Part shown: piece after piece, positions 34,015 to 43,071 of the stretch | Position numbering within the stretch: position 1 is the stretch's first letter | Layout: every line of letters begins with the position of its first letter | Origin: DASSNR01 sp036278935 | Lineage (GTDB): Bacteria; Gemmatimonadota; Gemmatimonadetes; Gemmatimonadales; Gemmatimonadaceae | Length of the DNA stretch: 64,000 nucleotides | Reading direction: 5' to 3' | NCBI GenBank assembly: GCA_036278935.1 | Contig: DASUKA010000057.1 | Coordinates: 1 to 64,000, forward strand | The notes under the pieces: model-generated | What the model saw: the letters and a program-made list of their open reading frames with translations, nothing else | Told to the model about the DNA's origin: nothing | The model's database searches: none | Made by a program: the position numbers and the translations under genes

Positions 34015-34508
34015 TCGCCCTTGGGGTCAGCGGGGTCCCAGAGTTCGCACACGGGGTGCGTCTGCGCCGTCAACCGCTCCAGATCGTAGACGAATCCGGC
34101 CCGGCTGTATTCGGCGTTCTCGTAGTGCCGCCCGACGTGGATGGCCTCCTCCGGACACACTTCCTGGCAATAGCCGCAGAAGATGCACCGGAACTCATCG
34201 ATCTCGTAGATGAGTGGATACCGGTTGCCGTTTTCATCCTCACCGGGCACCAGCTTGATACAGTTGGCCGGGCAGATCTGCGGACACAGCCCGCAGGCCA
34301 CGCACTTGGCCTTCCCGTTCTCATCGGTGAGCATGCGGTGCGTGCCACGCCACCGTGGTGAGATCGGGTACTTCTCGTTGGGGTACTGGACCGTCACCTT
34401 GTGCGGGTTGGTGAGGTGCTTGAACGTCAACGCCATCCCCTTCAGCATGGCCCGCACGTAGCTCACCTGCTCAACGGGGCGCTCCAACACTGTCACGCCG
34501 ATCGCCAT
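34011..34508 (-). CDS. nuoI: NADH-quinone oxidoreductase subunit I
   Basis: 165 aa, hydrophilic subunit with the N6a and N6b 4Fe-4S clusters. Cysteines at 69, 72, 75, 79 (CVACGLCPQIC) and 108, 111, 114, 118 (CIFCGYCQEVC). The stretch RYPLIYEIDEFRC between them is typical. ATG one base after nuoH. Confidence 0.98.
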   Translation of the reverse strand: MAIGVTVLERPVEQVSYVRAMLKGMALTFKHLTNPHKVTVQYPNEKYPISPRWRGTHRMLTDENGKAKCVACGLCPQICPANCIKLVPGEDENGNRYPLIYEIDEFRCIFCGYCQEVCPEEAIHVGRHYENAEYSRAGFVYDLERLTAQTHPVCELWDPADPKGE

Positions 34509-34509
34509 C

Positions 34510-35799
34510 TCAGTCGCCCTCGCTCGGCGCCAGCGCCGATTGCACGCTCATGGCCCGCAGCCGGCGAAGCTCCTGGTTGGAGATCCGCGAGTACGCCGGA
34601 CTCACAATGCGCCCGCGGTCCAGGATGAGGAACACCAGCACCGCGAGCACGACGTTCAGGACGCCGAGGATCGCAAGGTAGGCTCCGCTCCCGCGCGCAA
34701 TGCCCAGCGCGTCCAGCGCCAGCACCGCGCCCGAGATCACGACGATATAGCCCAGCGCCAGCGGCAGCATGACCTTCCAGCCGAGCGACATGAGCTGATC
34801 ATAGCGGAAGCGCGGCAGCGTCCACCGTACCCACATGTACAGGAAGAGGAAGAACAGGACCTTGACGCCGAACACCACAAGCGTGGCGACGGTCTTGAGC
34901 ACCGTCCACGGCACCACATTGTCCCAATGTGTGAAGGGAATATCCCATCCGCCAAAGAAGAGCGTCACCATCAACGCGCTCGCGGTCACCATGTTCGAGT
35001 ACTCCGCGATGAAGAACATGGAGAACTTCATCGCGCTGTATTCGGTATGGTAGCCGGCGATGAGTTCTGACTCCGCCTCCGGCAGATCGAACGGCAGCCG
35101 GTTGGTTTCCGCGAATGCCGATACGAGAAAGATGAAGAACGCGATCAGAAGCAGGATGACGTTCCAGCCCATGCTCTGCTGCTGGCGGATGATCTCGCCC
35201 AGCGAGACGTTGCCGGCGAGCAGTAACACGGTGATGGTGGACATCCCCATCGCGATCTCGTAGGAGACCATCTGGGCGCTCGATCGGAGCCCGCCCAACA
35301 ACGAGTATTTGTTGTTCGACGCCCATCCGGCCAGCACGATGCCATAGACACCCAGCGATGCGATGGCGAGAACGTACAGAAATCCGATCGGGGCGTCGGC
35401 CACAACCATCGGCACCAGCCCCTTGGGTGTGGGGAGAGGCGAGGCGAACGGGATGACCGCGAAGGTGAGCAGCGCGGGGATGAAGGCGAGCATCGGCGCC
35501 AGGATGAACAGCGGCTTGTACGCTGCCTCCGGGTAGGTCTCTTCCTTCATGAAGTTCTTGACGCCGTCCGCCAGCGGCTGCAACAGCCCACCCGGCCCAA
35601 CGCGGTTGGGACCGAGCCGGTTCTGAATCCACGCCGAGATCTTGCGCTCAGCCAGCGTCAACATGGCCACCGTCACCATGATGACGGTGAAGACGACAAT
35701 GATCTTGATGATCTCGAAGATGAGCCACCAGCCCAGCGACGGCTCCTGCCCGGCCGCGGCGGCGGCCTGTAGAAGTACGAGCGAGATCCCCGCGGTCAT
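34510..35799 (-). CDS. nuoH: NADH-quinone oxidoreductase subunit H
   Basis: 429 aa, about 100 longer than E. coli NuoH, with added helices at the C-terminal end. Forms part of the quinone chamber. Motifs: LTLAERKISAWIQNRLGPNR, GLLQPLADGVKNFMKE and ETNRLPFDLPEAESELIAGY (each within 20 residues). ATG overlaps the nuoG stop (ATGA). Confidence 0.97.
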   Translation of the reverse strand: MTAGISLVLLQAAAAAGQEPSLGWWLIFEIIKIIVVFTVIMVTVAMLTLAERKISAWIQNRLGPNRVGPGGLLQPLADGVKNFMKEETYPEAAYKPLFILAPMLAFIPALLTFAVIPFASPLPTPKGLVPMVVADAPIGFLYVLAIASLGVYGIVLAGWASNNKYSLLGGLRSSAQMVSYEIAMGMSTITVLLLAGNVSLGEIIRQQQSMGWNVILLLIAFFIFLVSAFAETNRLPFDLPEAESELIAGYHTEYSAMKFSMFFIAEYSNMVTASALMVTLFFGGWDIPFTHWDNVVPWTVLKTVATLVVFGVKVLFFLFLYMWVRWTLPRFRYDQLMSLGWKVMLPLALGYIVVISGAVLALDALGIARGSGAYLAILGVLNVVLAVLVFLILDRGRIVSPAYSRISNQELRRLRAMSVQSALAPSEGD

Positions 35800-37367
35800 C
35801 GCGCCACCCCGGCACTCTCGGCGTCGCCGGAGAGCATCTGCCCCCGGAGGCCAAGGGTGTCATACGTCATGCCAGCGAATTCGGGGCGCGCGCCGGCGAG
35901 CGCCCCGAACGCCTCGCTGGCGAGAAAGTAGCCGCCACGTCCGCCGAGCAGAGTGAGCAGATCACCGGCCGCCCACCAGACCGGGCGCGCCATGCCCGGC
36001 GGCGCCTTGGCCTGCATGTAGCGCTGGACGCGCCCACGCAGGTTGGTGAATGTGCCCTCCTCTTCCGCCATGTTGGTGGTGGGGAGGACAACCGCGGCGG
36101 TCCGCGCCACCTCGGGGAGCGTGGGACCCAGCACAATGATCGCGCTGGCGCTGGCGAGCGTGTCGGCGTCGAGGTCATGTAGGTCGTCGCCCGCCACGAG
36201 AAGCACCTCGTCCGGCTGAAGGCCCGCGAGCGGCGTGTCGGACTTCTCGAAGCCCAGCATCTCCGCGCCGCGCACGTTCGCCGCACGCTCGGCCCGCAAG
36301 GCAAGATCGGGAACGCCGGGCAACGGCGCTTCCGCGCCCCGCTCCACGCGGAATGTTCCGCGCCCACCCGTCTGCTCCACAAGCTCCGAAAGCAGGTACA
36401 GCGACTCGTTCGACAACATGGGGCTCACCAGCGCGTGCACCCGCTTGCCATTCAGCAGCATACCCGCGGCGTGCAGCGCCCGATCCCAGTCCGCCGCCGC
36501 GAGTCGGTCACCCTGGCGCACCAGCGGAGCCTCCACACGATCGGTTCGGTTCATCCACCGATAGTTGAGCCGTCCATGATCACAGAGGAAATACTGGTTG
36601 ACGTCGCCATTCGGGCGCGGGCGCATGCGGACTACCATGTTATCCCGCGTCTCCAGAATGGCATTGCACCCCTGGCTGCAATTCGGACAGATGGAGGGCG
36701 TGCGGTCGAGCTCCCACGCGCGCGCCTTGTTCAGGAAATCCTTGGAGACGAGCGCGCCAACCGGGCACAGATCGATCACGTTCCCCGCCCAAGGATGCGT
36801 CAGGTCTCTCCCCTCGAACTTGCCGATGACGGCCCGATCGCCGCGCTCGCTCACGTTGAGCACGGGATCATGCGCCACGTCGTCCATGAAGCGCACACAC
36901 CGCGTACAGAGGATGCATCGGTTGGTCACGTACAACACGTCCCCACCGAAGTCCTCCGCCGGATTGAACCGCTTGGGCTCCTTGAGCCGGCCGTGGGCGC
37001 GCCCCTCGCGATACGTGTAGTCCTGGAGCTCGCATTCACCCGCCTGATCGCAGATCGGGCAGTCGAGCGGGTGGTTGATCAGCAGGAACTCCAGCACGCC
37101 CTTTCGCGCCTCGAGCGACTTCTCCGAGTGCACATGCACCACCTGGCCTTCAGCAACGGCGGTGGCACAGGCGGGGGCGAGCTTTGGAGCCTTCTCCACC
37201 TCGACCAGACACATGCGGCATACGCCGGCAACCGGAAGCCCGGGATGATAGCAATAGTGTGGAATCAGCACGCCCGCCGTCTTGGCGGCTTCCAGAATGG
37301 AGGTACCCGCGGGCACCGCTACCTGTCGGCCCTCGATGGTGAGCGTCACCAGTGAAGCGTCGGCCAT
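35796..37367 (-). CDS. nuoG: NADH-quinone oxidoreductase subunit G, short form with N7 cluster ligands
   Basis: 523 aa, much shorter than E. coli NuoG (about 900): the molybdopterin-like C-terminal domain is trimmed. N-terminal 2Fe-2S ligands Cys39, Cys50, Cys53, Cys67; the His-Cys3 4Fe-4S site in HPLDCPICDQAGEC; a second site in RCILCTRC with CPVGAL. The extra N7 motif CPNCSQGC plus Cys in FLCDHGR is present, a feature of only some bacterial complexes. Start is the ATG before ADASLVTLTIEGR, 4 bp after nuoF. Confidence 0.96.
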   Translation of the reverse strand: MADASLVTLTIEGRQVAVPAGTSILEAAKTAGVLIPHYCYHPGLPVAGVCRMCLVEVEKAPKLAPACATAVAEGQVVHVHSEKSLEARKGVLEFLLINHPLDCPICDQAGECELQDYTYREGRAHGRLKEPKRFNPAEDFGGDVLYVTNRCILCTRCVRFMDDVAHDPVLNVSERGDRAVIGKFEGRDLTHPWAGNVIDLCPVGALVSKDFLNKARAWELDRTPSICPNCSQGCNAILETRDNMVVRMRPRPNGDVNQYFLCDHGRLNYRWMNRTDRVEAPLVRQGDRLAAADWDRALHAAGMLLNGKRVHALVSPMLSNESLYLLSELVEQTGGRGTFRVERGAEAPLPGVPDLALRAERAANVRGAEMLGFEKSDTPLAGLQPDEVLLVAGDDLHDLDADTLASASAIIVLGPTLPEVARTAAVVLPTTNMAEEEGTFTNLRGRVQRYMQAKAPPGMARPVWWAAGDLLTLLGGRGGYFLASEAFGALAGARPEFAGMTYDTLGLRGQMLSGDAESAGVAR

Positions 37368-37371
37368 GATA

Positions 37372-38685
37372 TTATGCTGCGGCGCGCGCGCCCATGGGGC
37401 AGCGCTTGCCGGTAATGTGAGCCTCGAACTCGTCGCGGAACTTCTGGATGCCGGACACGACCGGCGCCGCACACGAATCGCTGAGCACGCAGATCGTCTT
37501 GCCTGTCATGTTCTCCGAGAGGTTGAGCAGGGTGTCGAGATCGTCCATGGTCCCACCGCCGGCCTCGATTCGCTCCAGGATCCGCGTGACCCACGCGGTG
37601 CCCTCGCGACACTGCGTGCACTGGGCACAGCTCTCGTGCGCGTAGAAGCGCGCCAGCCGGGCGATAAGCTTGACCATGCACTGGTCGTCGTCGAACACGA
37701 TCACGCCGCCCGAGCCCAGCATCGAGCCCTGCTCCACGAAGCCCTCGTAATCCATCCGCGTGGCTTCCGCCTCCGCCATTGTCTGGATGGGCACGGAGGA
37801 GCCCCCCGGAATCACGGCCTTGAAGGTGCGTCCCGGCAGCGGACCGCCGCACACGTCGTAGAGGAAGTCCTTGAACGGGAAGCCCAGCACGACCTCATAA
37901 TTGCCGGGCTTCGCGACATTGCCGCACACCGAGAACAGCTTGGTGCCCGCGCTCTTGGGGCTGGAGAGCGACATCGACTTGTACCACTCGGCGCCGCGAT
38001 TCAGGATGTGCGGTACCGCGGCCAGCGTTTCCACATTGTTGATCGTGGTGGGCTTGCCGAATAGCCCGGCCACCGCCGGAAAGGGCGGCTTGATGCGTGG
38101 GTTGCCGCGTCGCCCCTCGAGCGAGTTCATGAGGGCGGTCTCTTCGCCGCAGATATAGGCTCCCGCGCCCTTGTGGACATGCACGTCCACGCGCTTGCCC
38201 GTGCCCATGGCGTTGGCGCCGAGGATGCCCGCAGCGTACGCTTCCCGCACGGCCGCATCCATTGCACGCAACGGCTCCGTGAACTCTCCGCGGATGTAGA
38301 TGTAGCAGGTCTCCGCCCCGATGGCGTAGGCGCCAATGGCACATCCCTCGATGAGGGCATGCGGTGTCCACCGCATGATCTCGCGGTCCTTGAAGGTGCC
38401 GGGCTCCGATTCGTCCGCGTTGCAGCAGAGATAATGCGGCTTGCCGTCGCCAGGCTTCATGAACGACCACTTCATTCCCGTGGGGAAGCCGGCGCCGCCG
38501 CGGCCGCGCAGCCCGGACTCCTTCACGATCGCCACGATGGCCGACGGCTCCATGCCCAGCGCCCGCTCCAGCGCCTGATACCCGCCAAGCGAGCGCCAGG
38601 TGGTGAGGGAGCGAGCAGCCGGATTGCCGAAGTGCTCCGAGAGGAGCGGTGTTTCGCTTGGATGAGAGGGATGTGGAAAGCCCAT
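37372..38685 (-). CDS. nuoF: NADH-quinone oxidoreductase subunit F
   Basis: 437 aa. NADH-oxidising flavoprotein subunit. FMN/NADH site GLRGRGGAGFPTGMKW, then CNADESEPGTFKDR, YIYIRGEF, and the N3 cluster ligands in CAQCTQCREGT with a fourth Cys in CVLSDSCAAP. ATG overlaps the nuoE stop by one base (TGATG). Confidence 0.98.
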   Translation of the reverse strand: MGFPHPSHPSETPLLSEHFGNPAARSLTTWRSLGGYQALERALGMEPSAIVAIVKESGLRGRGGAGFPTGMKWSFMKPGDGKPHYLCCNADESEPGTFKDREIMRWTPHALIEGCAIGAYAIGAETCYIYIRGEFTEPLRAMDAAVREAYAAGILGANAMGTGKRVDVHVHKGAGAYICGEETALMNSLEGRRGNPRIKPPFPAVAGLFGKPTTINNVETLAAVPHILNRGAEWYKSMSLSSPKSAGTKLFSVCGNVAKPGNYEVVLGFPFKDFLYDVCGGPLPGRTFKAVIPGGSSVPIQTMAEAEATRMDYEGFVEQGSMLGSGGVIVFDDDQCMVKLIARLARFYAHESCAQCTQCREGTAWVTRILERIEAGGGTMDDLDTLLNLSENMTGKTICVLSDSCAAPVVSGIQKFRDEFEAHITGKRCPMGARAAA

Positions 38686-39245
38686 CAGCGCAATTCCGCG
38701 AGAAGCTCCGGCACCCTGGCGGGTGTCACGGATTCGATGAACTCGTCGTTGACCATGACGGGGGTGGCAAAGCCGCATGCGCCCAGGCACTCGACTTCGA
38801 TCACGGTGTATCGCCCGTCAGGCGAGGTGAGGCCGAGCTCGCCGCACCCCGTGTGCTCCAGGAACGCCTTCACCACCTCCTCGGCCCCGCAGGCGCCGCA
38901 CGGGGAGGTCGTACATACCTGAATGAAGTGCTGCCCCACCGGGTGCTGGTGGTACATGGTGTAGAAGGTGACGACGCCCTTCACGTACGCCGGCGTGAGG
39001 CGGAGCACCTCCGCCACTTCCGCCATGGCGGCCTCGCTCACCCACCCACGCTCGTGCTGCACCATCCAGAGCGCCGGCAACAGCGCCGCCATCCTGGTGG
39101 GATAGCGCGTCAGGAGCTCGTCGAGCTCACGGCGCACCTCGCCCGTGAACACGGGCTCGTAGTCTTCCTGGTGCGGGTGCCCGCCATTCGCGCCGTGCGG
39201 AGCGCGCTCGGCGGCCGCCGCGCTTCCCTTCTCGTCAACCGTCAT
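38685..39245 (-). CDS. nuoE: NADH-quinone oxidoreductase subunit E
   Basis: 186 aa. Thioredoxin-like subunit with the N1a 2Fe-2S cluster: CTTSPC and CLGACG supply the four cysteines. The first 30 residues are a His/Ala/Gly-rich tail. AGGGAG lies about 8 nt before the ATG. The 49-bp gap after nuoD contains only an 18-codon open frame overlapping the nuoD end, which I do not consider a gene. Confidence 0.97.
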   Translation of the reverse strand: MTVDEKGSAAAAERAPHGANGGHPHQEDYEPVFTGEVRRELDELLTRYPTRMAALLPALWMVQHERGWVSEAAMAEVAEVLRLTPAYVKGVVTFYTMYHQHPVGQHFIQVCTTSPCGACGAEEVVKAFLEHTGCGELGLTSPDGRYTVIEVECLGACGFATPVMVNDEFIESVTPARVPELLAELR

Positions 39246-39294
39246 CGCGCGATCTCCCTGATCGGGTGCGGGGTGGCGGCCCGGGTCATGTCGC

Positions 39295-40635
39295 TCATCG
39301 GTCGATTTCTCCCATCACGATATCGATGCTGGCGTTGATGGCGATGACATCTGAGAGCAGCGTGCCTTCCACCATCTTCGGAATCGCCGACAGGTTCACG
39401 AACGACGGCGGGCGGATGCGCCAGCGCACCGGCTTGGCCGTGCCGTCGGACACGAAGTAGTATCCCTTCTCCCCCTTCGGGCTCTCCACCGCGACGTAGC
39501 ACTCGCCGATGGGCGGACGCGGCCCTTCCATCACCTGCTTGAAGTGATGGATCATCGACTCCATGTCACTCATGGCGTCCGACTTGGGCGGTAGAATGAC
39601 CCGATGGTCCGAGCAGTTCACCGGTCCATCGGGCAACCGGTCGGCCGCCTGCTGCAGAATGCGCACGGACTGGCGCAGCTCCTCCATGCGGACGAGATAC
39701 CGGTCATACACATCGCCGTGCGTCCCGACGGGGACGTCGAATTCATACGTCTCGTACTCGAGATACGGGAAATCCTTTCGGACGTCGTACGCCACGCCGG
39801 AGGCGCGAAGCAGCGGACCGGAGAGCCCGTAGTTGGTGGCTTCGTCGGGACTCATCGCGCCCAGTCCCACCGTGCGTCCCACCCAGATGGCGTTGGTGGT
39901 GAGCATCCGGTCGATCTCATCGATGGTCCGGGGAAAGGTCGACAGGAAGGCACGGAGCCCGTCCATCCAGCCATCCGGTATGTCGGCCGCCATCCCTCCC
40001 ACGCGCGTTGCGCTGGTGGTCAGGCGCGCCCCCACCCACGCATCGAAGAGTCGATAGACGTTCTCCCGCTCGTCGAACGCCCAGAGGAAGGGCGTGAAGG
40101 CACCGATGTCGATGCAGGTGGTCCCCAGCCATACCAGGTGCGAGATGATACGCGACAGCTCGCTCGCGATCACGCGCAGTACCGTGCAGCGTGGGGTGAT
40201 CTCCACGCCGAAGAGCCGCTCCGCACCGAGCGCGAACGCCACGTTGTTCCCCATCGAGTTGAGATAGTCTTCCCGGTCCGTCCAGGGGATGATCTGGTTG
40301 TACTGGCGGTACTCACCGATCTTCTCGAAACCGCAATGCAGATAGCCGACGTGCGGAATGCACCGGACCACCGTCTCGCCATCCAGCTCGAGGACGAGGC
40401 GGAGGACGCCGTGCGTGGCGGGGTGCTGCGGCCCGATGTTGATGAGCATGTGCTCGCCCGCGAGGTCCGGCTCCGCGAGCTGGACGGTCTCGAACGTGAC
40501 CGGGCTGCCGGTCTGGAGCTGAGCGAGGGTGCCTTCCTCAGTGACGGTGACGGGTGTGCGAATAGGACGCCCTTGCGCATCAACTCCGGGCGTTCCCAGC
40601 GCCATCTCGACGGTACGCTTATTCGTCGTCCCCAT
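39295..40635 (-). CDS. nuoD: NADH-quinone oxidoreductase subunit D
   Basis: 446 aa, about 50 residues longer than usual at the N-terminus; the conserved LINIGPQHPATHGVLRL starts near residue 64. It is the 49-kDa subunit lining the quinone site; HVGYLHCGFEKI, NSMGNNVAFALGAE and NCSDHRVILPPK mark the family. Ends MGEIDR as in most NuoD. ATG 5 bp after nuoC; NuoC and NuoD are separate here rather than fused. Confidence 0.97.
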   Translation of the reverse strand: MGTTNKRTVEMALGTPGVDAQGRPIRTPVTVTEEGTLAQLQTGSPVTFETVQLAEPDLAGEHMLINIGPQHPATHGVLRLVLELDGETVVRCIPHVGYLHCGFEKIGEYRQYNQIIPWTDREDYLNSMGNNVAFALGAERLFGVEITPRCTVLRVIASELSRIISHLVWLGTTCIDIGAFTPFLWAFDERENVYRLFDAWVGARLTTSATRVGGMAADIPDGWMDGLRAFLSTFPRTIDEIDRMLTTNAIWVGRTVGLGAMSPDEATNYGLSGPLLRASGVAYDVRKDFPYLEYETYEFDVPVGTHGDVYDRYLVRMEELRQSVRILQQAADRLPDGPVNCSDHRVILPPKSDAMSDMESMIHHFKQVMEGPRPPIGECYVAVESPKGEKGYYFVSDGTAKPVRWRIRPPSFVNLSAIPKMVEGTLLSDVIAINASIDIVMGEIDR

Positions 40636-40640
40636 ACGTC

Positions 40641-41342
40641 CTACTCCCCCGTGCGTTCGCCGGTGGCCAGTCGATGGCGGATCTCCTCCGGCAGGTCATC
40701 GAAGGCATCCGCGATCGACAGCTCTTCCATGGAGTACCGCGCCTCGGGATTGGCCATCAGCGCCTGCCGGAGTTGCTCCGAACGGCTGAAGCGGCCGCGC
40801 AGCGGGAAGTCCTTTCGAAGCGGGTGGCCCTCGCGATACTGCTCCCACATGAGGATGCGGCGCAGGTCGGGGTGCCCCCGGAATCGGATGCCGAACATGT
40901 CGTAGCATTCGCGCTCGAGCCAATCGGCGCTCTTGTAGACCGGCCAGACGCTGTCCACCTCAAGCGGGCCGCCCTTTGCCAGCTCGACCTTGAGGCGCAG
41001 GAAGCGGCGGAACGGCAGCGAGCGCAGGTGCCAGACCACCTCAATAGGTGCCTCCACATCCCGGAACTCTACCGCGGTGACATCGGAGAGGTAGTCGTAG
41101 CGCTGCGAGGGATCGTCGTGTAGCCAGCGGACGATCTCCCCTTCCCGACCCGGTTCGACCACCACCGTCGTCTCGCCCCACACCACGGCGACCCGGCGGA
41201 TCGCATCGCCGAATTGCGCACGCAACGCGGCAGCCGATGGCGACACGGCTCCGTTCCGATACGGCACGGCCTTCGGGGTGACCGGCCTGGGTGCCGCGGG
41301 ATCCGCGGAGCCCGTCATGACGGGCGTGAACGCGCCGCTCAC
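40641..41342 (-). CDS. nuoC: NADH-quinone oxidoreductase subunit C
   Basis: 233 aa. 30-kDa subunit of complex I. Core motifs LRSLPFRRFLRLKVELAK, VWPVYKSADWLERECYDMFG (20 residues) and GHPDLRRILMWEQYREGHPL. An N-terminal extension of about 35 residues is Pro/Ala-rich. GTG start overlaps the nuoB stop (GTGA). Confidence 0.97.
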   Translation of the reverse strand: MSGAFTPVMTGSADPAAPRPVTPKAVPYRNGAVSPSAAALRAQFGDAIRRVAVVWGETTVVVEPGREGEIVRWLHDDPSQRYDYLSDVTAVEFRDVEAPIEVVWHLRSLPFRRFLRLKVELAKGGPLEVDSVWPVYKSADWLERECYDMFGIRFRGHPDLRRILMWEQYREGHPLRKDFPLRGRFSRSEQLRQALMANPEARYSMEELSIADAFDDLPEEIRHRLATGERTGE

Positions 41343-41971
41343 AGCACCGACCGGGTTTGCTGCACCGAGTTGCCGAACGGCTCCGACAGCTCGTCGATCG
41401 CCTCGGCGGGGATGTAGAGTCCGCTGGTGGGGTCCGGTTCCATCTCGCGGCGCAGCGTGGTATCGGACATCCGTTCGCGCTTCACCTTCTCCTGCAACAT
41501 CATGATGCCATACAGCAGCCCTTCCGGGCGCGGCGGGCAGCCGGGCACGTACACATCCACCGGGATGATGGTGTCAATGCCCTGGACGACCGCGTAGTTG
41601 TCGAACATCCCGCCGGACGAGGCGCACGCGCCCATGGAGATGCACCACTTGGGCTGCGGCATCTGCTGCCAGATCCGCCTGAGGACCGGGGCAAGCTTGA
41701 AGGGTACCCGGCCGGCGCAGATCAGCACGTCTGCCTGGCGAGGCGAGAAGCTCATCCGCTCCATGCCGAACCGAGCAAGGTCGAACCGGCTGGCCGCCGT
41801 AGCCATGAACTCGATGGCACAGCAGGCAGTCCCGAAGGGCATGGGCCAGAGCGAGTTGGCTCGGCCCCAGTTGACCAGAAGATCGAGGCGGGTGGCGACC
41901 CAGCTTTCCTGGGATGCCGGATCGTACGTGGCAATCTGCTCCCCAGCCCGCGGTGGAGCGGTCAATCCCAT
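41339..41971 (-). CDS. nuoB: NADH-quinone oxidoreductase subunit B
   Basis: 210 aa. PSST-type subunit with cluster N2, the last before quinone: tandem cysteines in GTACCAIEFM, then MGACASSGG and VPGCPPRPE. Start is ATG 41971, 10 bp inside the nuoA 3' end, chosen because AAGGGAG lies 7 nt before it; the GTG at 41992 is in frame but less likely. Confidence 0.97.
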   Translation of the reverse strand: MGLTAPPRAGEQIATYDPASQESWVATRLDLLVNWGRANSLWPMPFGTACCAIEFMATAASRFDLARFGMERMSFSPRQADVLICAGRVPFKLAPVLRRIWQQMPQPKWCISMGACASSGGMFDNYAVVQGIDTIIPVDVYVPGCPPRPEGLLYGIMMLQEKVKRERMSDTTLRREMEPDPTSGLYIPAEAIDELSEPFGNSVQQTRSVL

Positions 41972-42369
41972 TGCAGCGCTCCCTTCTTCCACACGTAGAT
42001 GAATCCAACGAGCAGGATGGCGATGAACACCAGCATCTCACCCAGCCCGAAGAACGACACGTGGGAAGCCGGGCAGGCTCCATTCGCCAACGGGACGTTG
42101 CACGACAGTTGGTGGTAGTAGGTGCCCCAGGGGATCATGAACACCGTTTCAATGTCGAAGACGATGAAGAGCATGGCCACCATGTAGAACTTCACCGAGA
42201 AGCGCTCGTGCGCCGTCCCGACAGGGGGAATGCCCGATTCGTACGGGGTTTGTTTGACCGGTGTAGGGCGGGGTCGCAGGGTAAAATGGGACACCGCCAG
42301 CATCATGATCGCGTTGGCGACCACGAACGCAACAAGCATGAGAATCGGAAGATATGCGCGAACGTCCAT
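41962..42369 (-). CDS. nuoA: NADH-quinone oxidoreductase subunit A
   Basis: 135 aa, three transmembrane helices. Conserved KQTPYESGIPPVGTAHERFS and KFYMVAMLFIVFDIETVFM; these form the cytoplasmic loop near the quinone site. First gene of the nuoA-N operon. The cytoplasmic-to-second-helix part includes an unusual hydrophilic segment YYHQLSCNVPLANGACP. ATG with GGGAG about 5 nt upstream, behind a predicted promoter. Confidence 0.97.
   Translation of the reverse strand: MDVRAYLPILMLVAFVVANAIMMLAVSHFTLRPRPTPVKQTPYESGIPPVGTAHERFSVKFYMVAMLFIVFDIETVFMIPWGTYYHQLSCNVPLANGACPASHVSFFGLGEMLVFIAILLVGFIYVWKKGALQWD
41979..41985 (-). promoter_or_regulatory. Ribosome binding site that decides the nuoB start
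   Basis: AAGGGAG on the minus strand, 7 nt before ATG 41971 and inside nuoA. It favours this ATG over the GTG at 41992. Confidence 0.6.
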
Positions 42370-42384
42370 CTCGCTCCCGACTTC

Positions 42385-42398
42385 GTGAAAAATTTCAC
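42385..42398. promoter_or_regulatory. Short inverted repeat in the nuo leader, operator-like
   Basis: GTGAAA-AA-TTTCAC, a perfect 6-bp inverted repeat with a 2-bp centre, 15 bp before nuoA and about 10-25 bp after the predicted start of transcription. The spacing is too short for a good RNA hairpin, so a dimeric repressor site is the better guess. A second short one, CCCG-AGCA-CGGG (42402-42413), lies next to the -10. Confidence 0.35.
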
Positions 42399-42414
42399 TA
42401 TCCCGAGCACGGGA

Positions 42415-42443
42415 AACTTATCGTGCGGTTTTGGTGATGGCAA
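42415..42443 (-). promoter_or_regulatory. Predicted promoter of the nuo operon
   Basis: Minus strand -35 TTGCCA (42438-42443), 17-bp spacer, -10 TAAGTT (42415-42420). The leader would be about 40 nt. It lies in the 138-bp divergent gap shared with dcd. The same -10 hexamer and spacing occur at the HU gene, which raises confidence. I found no convincing promoter for dcd in this gap. Confidence 0.55.
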
Positions 42444-42507
42444 CGTAGCGCCGGCCCCGCTGCACGCATACATTCCGGGCGCCGCATTTCCCTCCAGCCC
42501 CCACTTC

Positions 42508-43062
42508 ATGTCCGTCAAGTCCGACCGCTGGATCCGGCGGATGGCGACCGAGCAACGGATGATCGAGCCGTTCGAGGATCGCCAGGTCCGCCAGGGCGTC
42601 ATCTCCTATGGCGTCAGCTCGTACGGCTACGACATGCGCGTCGCCCGGGAGTTCAGGATCTTCACGAATGTCCTCAACTCCGTCGTCGATCCCAAGTGCT
42701 TCGACCCGAACTCTTTTGTGGAGTTCACCGGCGATGTCTGCATCGTTCCCCCTAACTCGTTCGCCCTCGCGCGCTCGGTGGAGTACTTCCGGATCCCGCG
42801 GAATGTCATCACGATCACCGTCGGCAAGTCCACCTACGCCCGGTGCGGCATCATCACGAACGTCACGCCGTTCGAGCCGGAATGGGAGGGCTTTGTGACG
42901 CTCGAGATCTCGAACACCACCCCGCTCCCCGCCCGCATCTACGCGAACGAAGGGATTGCCCAGGTGCTCTTCCTGGAAGGCGACGAAGAGCCTGAGGTCT
43001 CGTACCGCGACCGGAAGGGGAAGTACCAGGGACAGCAGGGGGTGACGTTACCCAAGCTCTAG
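42508..43062 (+). CDS. dcd: dCTP deaminase
   Basis: 184 aa, family length. Deaminates dCTP to dUTP for dTMP synthesis. Motifs: VSSYGYDMRVA, GKSTYARCGI with the catalytic region NVTPFEPEWEGFVTLEISN, and the C-terminal GKYQGQQGVTLP. It keeps the Arg-Cys-Gly and Glu residues of active enzymes. One of only two plus-strand genes, divergent from nuoA. ATG before SVKSDRWIRRM is chosen; no strong ribosome binding site is visible. A long perfect inverted repeat follows it. Confidence 0.97.
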   Translation: MSVKSDRWIRRMATEQRMIEPFEDRQVRQGVISYGVSSYGYDMRVAREFRIFTNVLNSVVDPKCFDPNSFVEFTGDVCIVPPNSFALARSVEYFRIPRNVITITVGKSTYARCGIITNVTPFEPEWEGFVTLEISNTTPLPARIYANEGIAQVLFLEGDEEPEVSYRDRKGKYQGQQGVTLPKL

Positions 43063-43071
43063 TCTGGTTCT

